Shown here in pieces: positions 62,552-64,000 of a stretch of 64,000 bases of DNA. The number at the start of each line of letters is the position of its first letter. Position 1 is the first letter of the stretch. The position numbers and the translations under genes are program-made. The notes beneath the pieces are model-generated. The model was not told the DNA's origin and ran no database searches. It saw only the letters and a program-made list of their open reading frames with translations. Origin of the DNA: Eleginops maclovinus (Eukaryota; Chordata; Actinopteri; Perciformes; Eleginopidae); contig NC_086360.1 in NCBI RefSeq assembly GCF_036324505.1, positions 11,032,793 to 11,096,792 of the forward strand. The letters are read 5' to 3'.

Positions 62552-62684
62552 ACACACACAAATCTCTTACCATCAGGGCTCCAGGCTTCCACAGCAATGC
62601 CGAGGTTTCTTGTCTGGATCTCGCCACGGTACACTGGAACTGTTGGGTTTTGACCCATGAAACACGACACTATGTCTGTGCCGC
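60368..62684 (-). CDS. aacs: acetoacetyl-CoA synthetase, C-terminal third (six 3' exons, partial gene)
   Basis: Cytosolic ANL-superfamily (acyl-CoA synthetase) ligase. It activates acetoacetate to acetoacetyl-CoA with ATP and CoA, feeding ketone-body carbon into sterol and fatty-acid synthesis. Reading the minus strand, six exons join in frame: 62571-62684, 61535-61660, 61304-61373, 61147-61205, 60625-60827 and 60368-60505. Each has AG/GT borders and matching phases, and together they give about 235 residues. Family landmarks appear in order: [11 protein letters not shown] (adenylation A5-like), [15 protein letters not shown] (A7-like), [21 protein letters not shown] (A8/hinge) and [10 protein letters not shown] with the expected catalytic lysine, ending IPELQHF, close to the mammalian C-terminus as I recall it. 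Vertebrate AACS is about 670 residues, so the N-terminal two thirds must lie past base 64000. No frameshift or premature stop is seen. Introns inside the window are 98-910 bp. Recognition is from memory of the family. Confidence 0.96.
60625..60827 (-). CDS. aacs: aacs penultimate coding exon
   Basis: This 203-bp exon completes a Val codon and then encodes [16 protein letters not shown], the [10 protein letters not shown] strand and [18 protein letters not shown], ending ETRDIP at a phase-0 donor (CCT|GTAAGA). This is the start of the mobile C-terminal subdomain. The acceptor is CTGCAG. Translation past the donor meets a stop after a few codons. Confidence 0.95.
61147..61205 (-). CDS. aacs: aacs exon with the A8 hinge segment
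   Basis: This 59-bp exon encodes [19 protein letters not shown], the hinge region where the C-terminal subdomain of ANL enzymes swings between adenylation and thioester formation. The acceptor is TGCAG and the donor ATTG|GTGAGT is strong. The split Ser and Val codons agree with both neighbouring exons. Confidence 0.94.
61304..61373 (-). CDS. aacs: aacs exon with the HGDYC motif
   Basis: This 70-bp exon encodes [20 protein letters not shown] and then GR. It holds the A7-type Asp (GDYC) that binds the ribose of the adenylate in ANL enzymes. It enters with two bases completing Gly and leaves with AG of a Ser codon finished in the next exon. The acceptor is CCTAG and the donor is AAG|GTCAGT. Confidence 0.94.
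61535..61660 (-). CDS. aacs: aacs exon, central C-terminal core
   Basis: This 126-bp exon (a multiple of three) encodes [12 protein letters not shown], then [16 protein letters not shown] and KAYFSSYP. The acceptor is GGACAG and the donor is CCTG|GTTAGT, a GT donor with a weaker +3 position. The exon's own first bases are GTAAGCC, so the 3' splice site is directly followed by a donor-like sequence. The reading frame fixes the border: two bases complete the Gly codon opened by the upstream exon. Confidence 0.95.
62225..62295. repeat. possible fish SINE-related fragment in an aacs intron
   Basis: TTTGCTCAAGGGCATCCCAG resembles the TTGCTCAAGGGCACC block of teleost SINE-type repeats. Weak. Confidence 0.3.
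62489..62561. repeat. (CA)n microsatellite in an aacs intron
   Basis: About 36 CA units with one CATACA break, 10 bp from the donor of the upstream aacs exon. Confidence 0.96.
62571..62684 (-). CDS. aacs: aacs exon with the GGTDI adenylation motif
   Basis: This 114-bp exon begins after CCAG on the minus strand and ends at GATG|GTAAGAG. It enters with two bases of a Gly codon and leaves with one base of the next Gly codon. It encodes [10 protein letters not shown], which in this family replaces the usual YGxTE (A5) motif near the nucleotide site, and runs to VEAWSPD. A (CA)n array lies 10 bp downstream of its donor, inside the next intron. It is the most 5' aacs exon I could find; nothing resembling the preceding exon is readable from 62685 to 64000. 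Confidence 0.95.
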
Positions 62685-62850
62685 CTGGACAGGGAGGAGG
62701 AAAGCAGACACAGAGGGAGAGATTTAGTGGCATGATGGTATGAAATGAAAGAGAAAATCTGCACCTTTAAAAAGTGTTTTGTTTTAAAGGGTTCCAGTCG
62801 GATAATAATACTATACACTACTTACCCAGCACTGAACTGCTGACAGGCAA

Positions 62851-62869
62851 ACCCTAACCCTAACCCTAA
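62851..62869. repeat. short interstitial telomere-type repeat
   Basis: ACCCTAACCCTAACCCTAA: three CCCTAA units, followed by the imperfect TCCCTAAAG, inside an aacs intron. Confidence 0.9.
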
Positions 62870-63029
62870 TCCCTAAAGAACCAGTTAGTCTTGATGAAGT
62901 TGATGAAGACTAATACAGATCTAATCATTATTTTGGAATAATAACAAGAAATGATAATGAATGATAATCTTGCATCATGTCTACTGGATTTCTGATTACA
63001 GATTATCCATAAAGATCTAATAAATGAAA

Positions 63030-63180
63030 CAGTATTTATAAAGGGCTTTTATCCAAAGTGTCTCATATTCACACACTTACACACTCTCACACAGAGAGAG
63101 GTCATGACAAGGCCCAGATAGGCAGACATTAAACCACCAGCCCTGCATTTAAAGGAGGACTCAACCTTGAACTGCAGGTT
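63030..63180. repeat. possible dispersed fish repeat in an aacs intron
   Basis: Text such as GTGTCTCATATTCACACACT and CACACTCTCACACAG resembles a repeat with CCTCACATTCACCCATTCAC that I recall from teleosts. Highly diverged. Confidence 0.3.
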
Positions 63181-63613
63181 TTGTTCCAACAGTCAACAAC
63201 CTTAGATATATACCAAGTGTACCAAAAAAGCTGAAGGAAAGCAAGTTCACATTCTACTAATTAGAAAGAATATCAATGATTGATGTATCATCAAACTTAG
63301 AAATTAGTAATCATATTTGTGCTAATAATGTAAAAACATGTGTGGGACAGTTGGGTTATTCTTCACCCTGAAATCTGATATTTCAAGAAATCAGTCTAAA
63401 ATGTAAATGTTATATTTGTTATACTAACCTGTATGATGTGCTAAAAAGTAAAAGCGTCACACTGTGGACATGAAACGTTACTTAACCATTAAAAAAAGTT
63501 ATGAATCAACTTGCATTTTAACAGCACAAACTGGCAGTGTTGGTGACCTGCTCCACCTCAATCGACCTATATAATACACTGTTGTGGCACATGCTTAAAA
63601 AAGTCAGGATTGA

Positions 63614-63654
63614 ACACACCCACCCAACCACCCACCCACACACACACACACCCA

Positions 63655-63719
<65 letters not shown>
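63614..63719. repeat. (CCCA)n/(CA)n compound microsatellite
   Basis: CCCACCCA units grade into pure CA. A pyrimidine-rich stretch follows to about 63920. Confidence 0.95.
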
Positions 63720-63721
<2 letters not shown>

Positions 63722-64000
63722 CATTTGTCTTTTTCTACCTTCCAATCATCTACTTTTTCTGACACTTTCCATTCATCTCCCTTCCCATTGTTTCATCTCT
63801 ACATCCCTGTTTCGTTTCCTCTCTGTATCACAGGCTCCATCCATCTTGTTCCTTCCTCTCGCTGCTCCTCTACCTCTCTTTCCGCTACTCTTTCTGTTCT
63901 TTACACTTGTTTTCTCTGCCAGGTTCTTTATCAAGCTATAATTGGCTCCCAGGAGGAAGTGGATACCTCTTTTGATTAAACACACACACTTATAGTGCAA

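Noticed and set aside
62685..64000. Search for the next upstream aacs exon
   Set aside because: No stretch encoding the segment before GGTDI with splice sites was readable. It must lie beyond the window.

Overview
This window looks like nuclear DNA from a bony fish, probably a teleost. It is AT-rich and non-coding over most of its length, with very many long CA/TG microsatellites, and it holds fragments of retroposons and DNA elements of types common in teleost genomes. The coding parts I can support are spliced vertebrate exons with GT-AG introns. I see no bacterial or viral gene organisation, no CRISPR array and no rRNA or intact tRNA gene.

Right end (60368-62684, minus strand): six consecutive 3' exons of acetoacetyl-CoA synthetase (aacs), about 235 C-terminal residues down to the stop codon. 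All splice sites and phases agree. The 5' two thirds of the gene lie beyond base 64000. About 1-1.3 kb of probable 3' UTR follows the stop.

Middle (about 24000-26500): a locally CpG-rich, purine/pyrimidine-skewed region on the minus strand with a short open segment starting at 25488. It encodes a 27-residue signal-peptide-like leader followed by a GT donor. In human, TMEM132B lies downstream of AACS on the same strand, and TMEM132 genes begin with a short signal-peptide exon and a very long first intron. The best reading is therefore exon 1 and the promoter of a tmem132b orthologue, with 1-25406 inside its first intron. This is inference from position and exon shape, not from matched domain sequence.

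Everything else is intronic or intergenic. It holds about two dozen dinucleotide arrays (roughly 2.3 kb in total), (GA)n, (TTA)n and (TTGA)n arrays, L2-type LINE remnants, a tRNA-derived SINE remnant, an 825-bp element with 30-bp terminal inverted repeats (35216-36040), and a perfect 18-bp hairpin (34444-34488). A tandem copy at about 31512-32270 is a deletion-riddled version of 30665-31485 and looks more like an assembly gap-fill error than biology.

I found no convincing new multi-gene system. The points most worth following are the candidate tmem132b first exon, the suspect duplicated block, the donor-like start of one aacs exon, the twin CA arrays, and a repeat-borne perfect estrogen-response-element palindrome.
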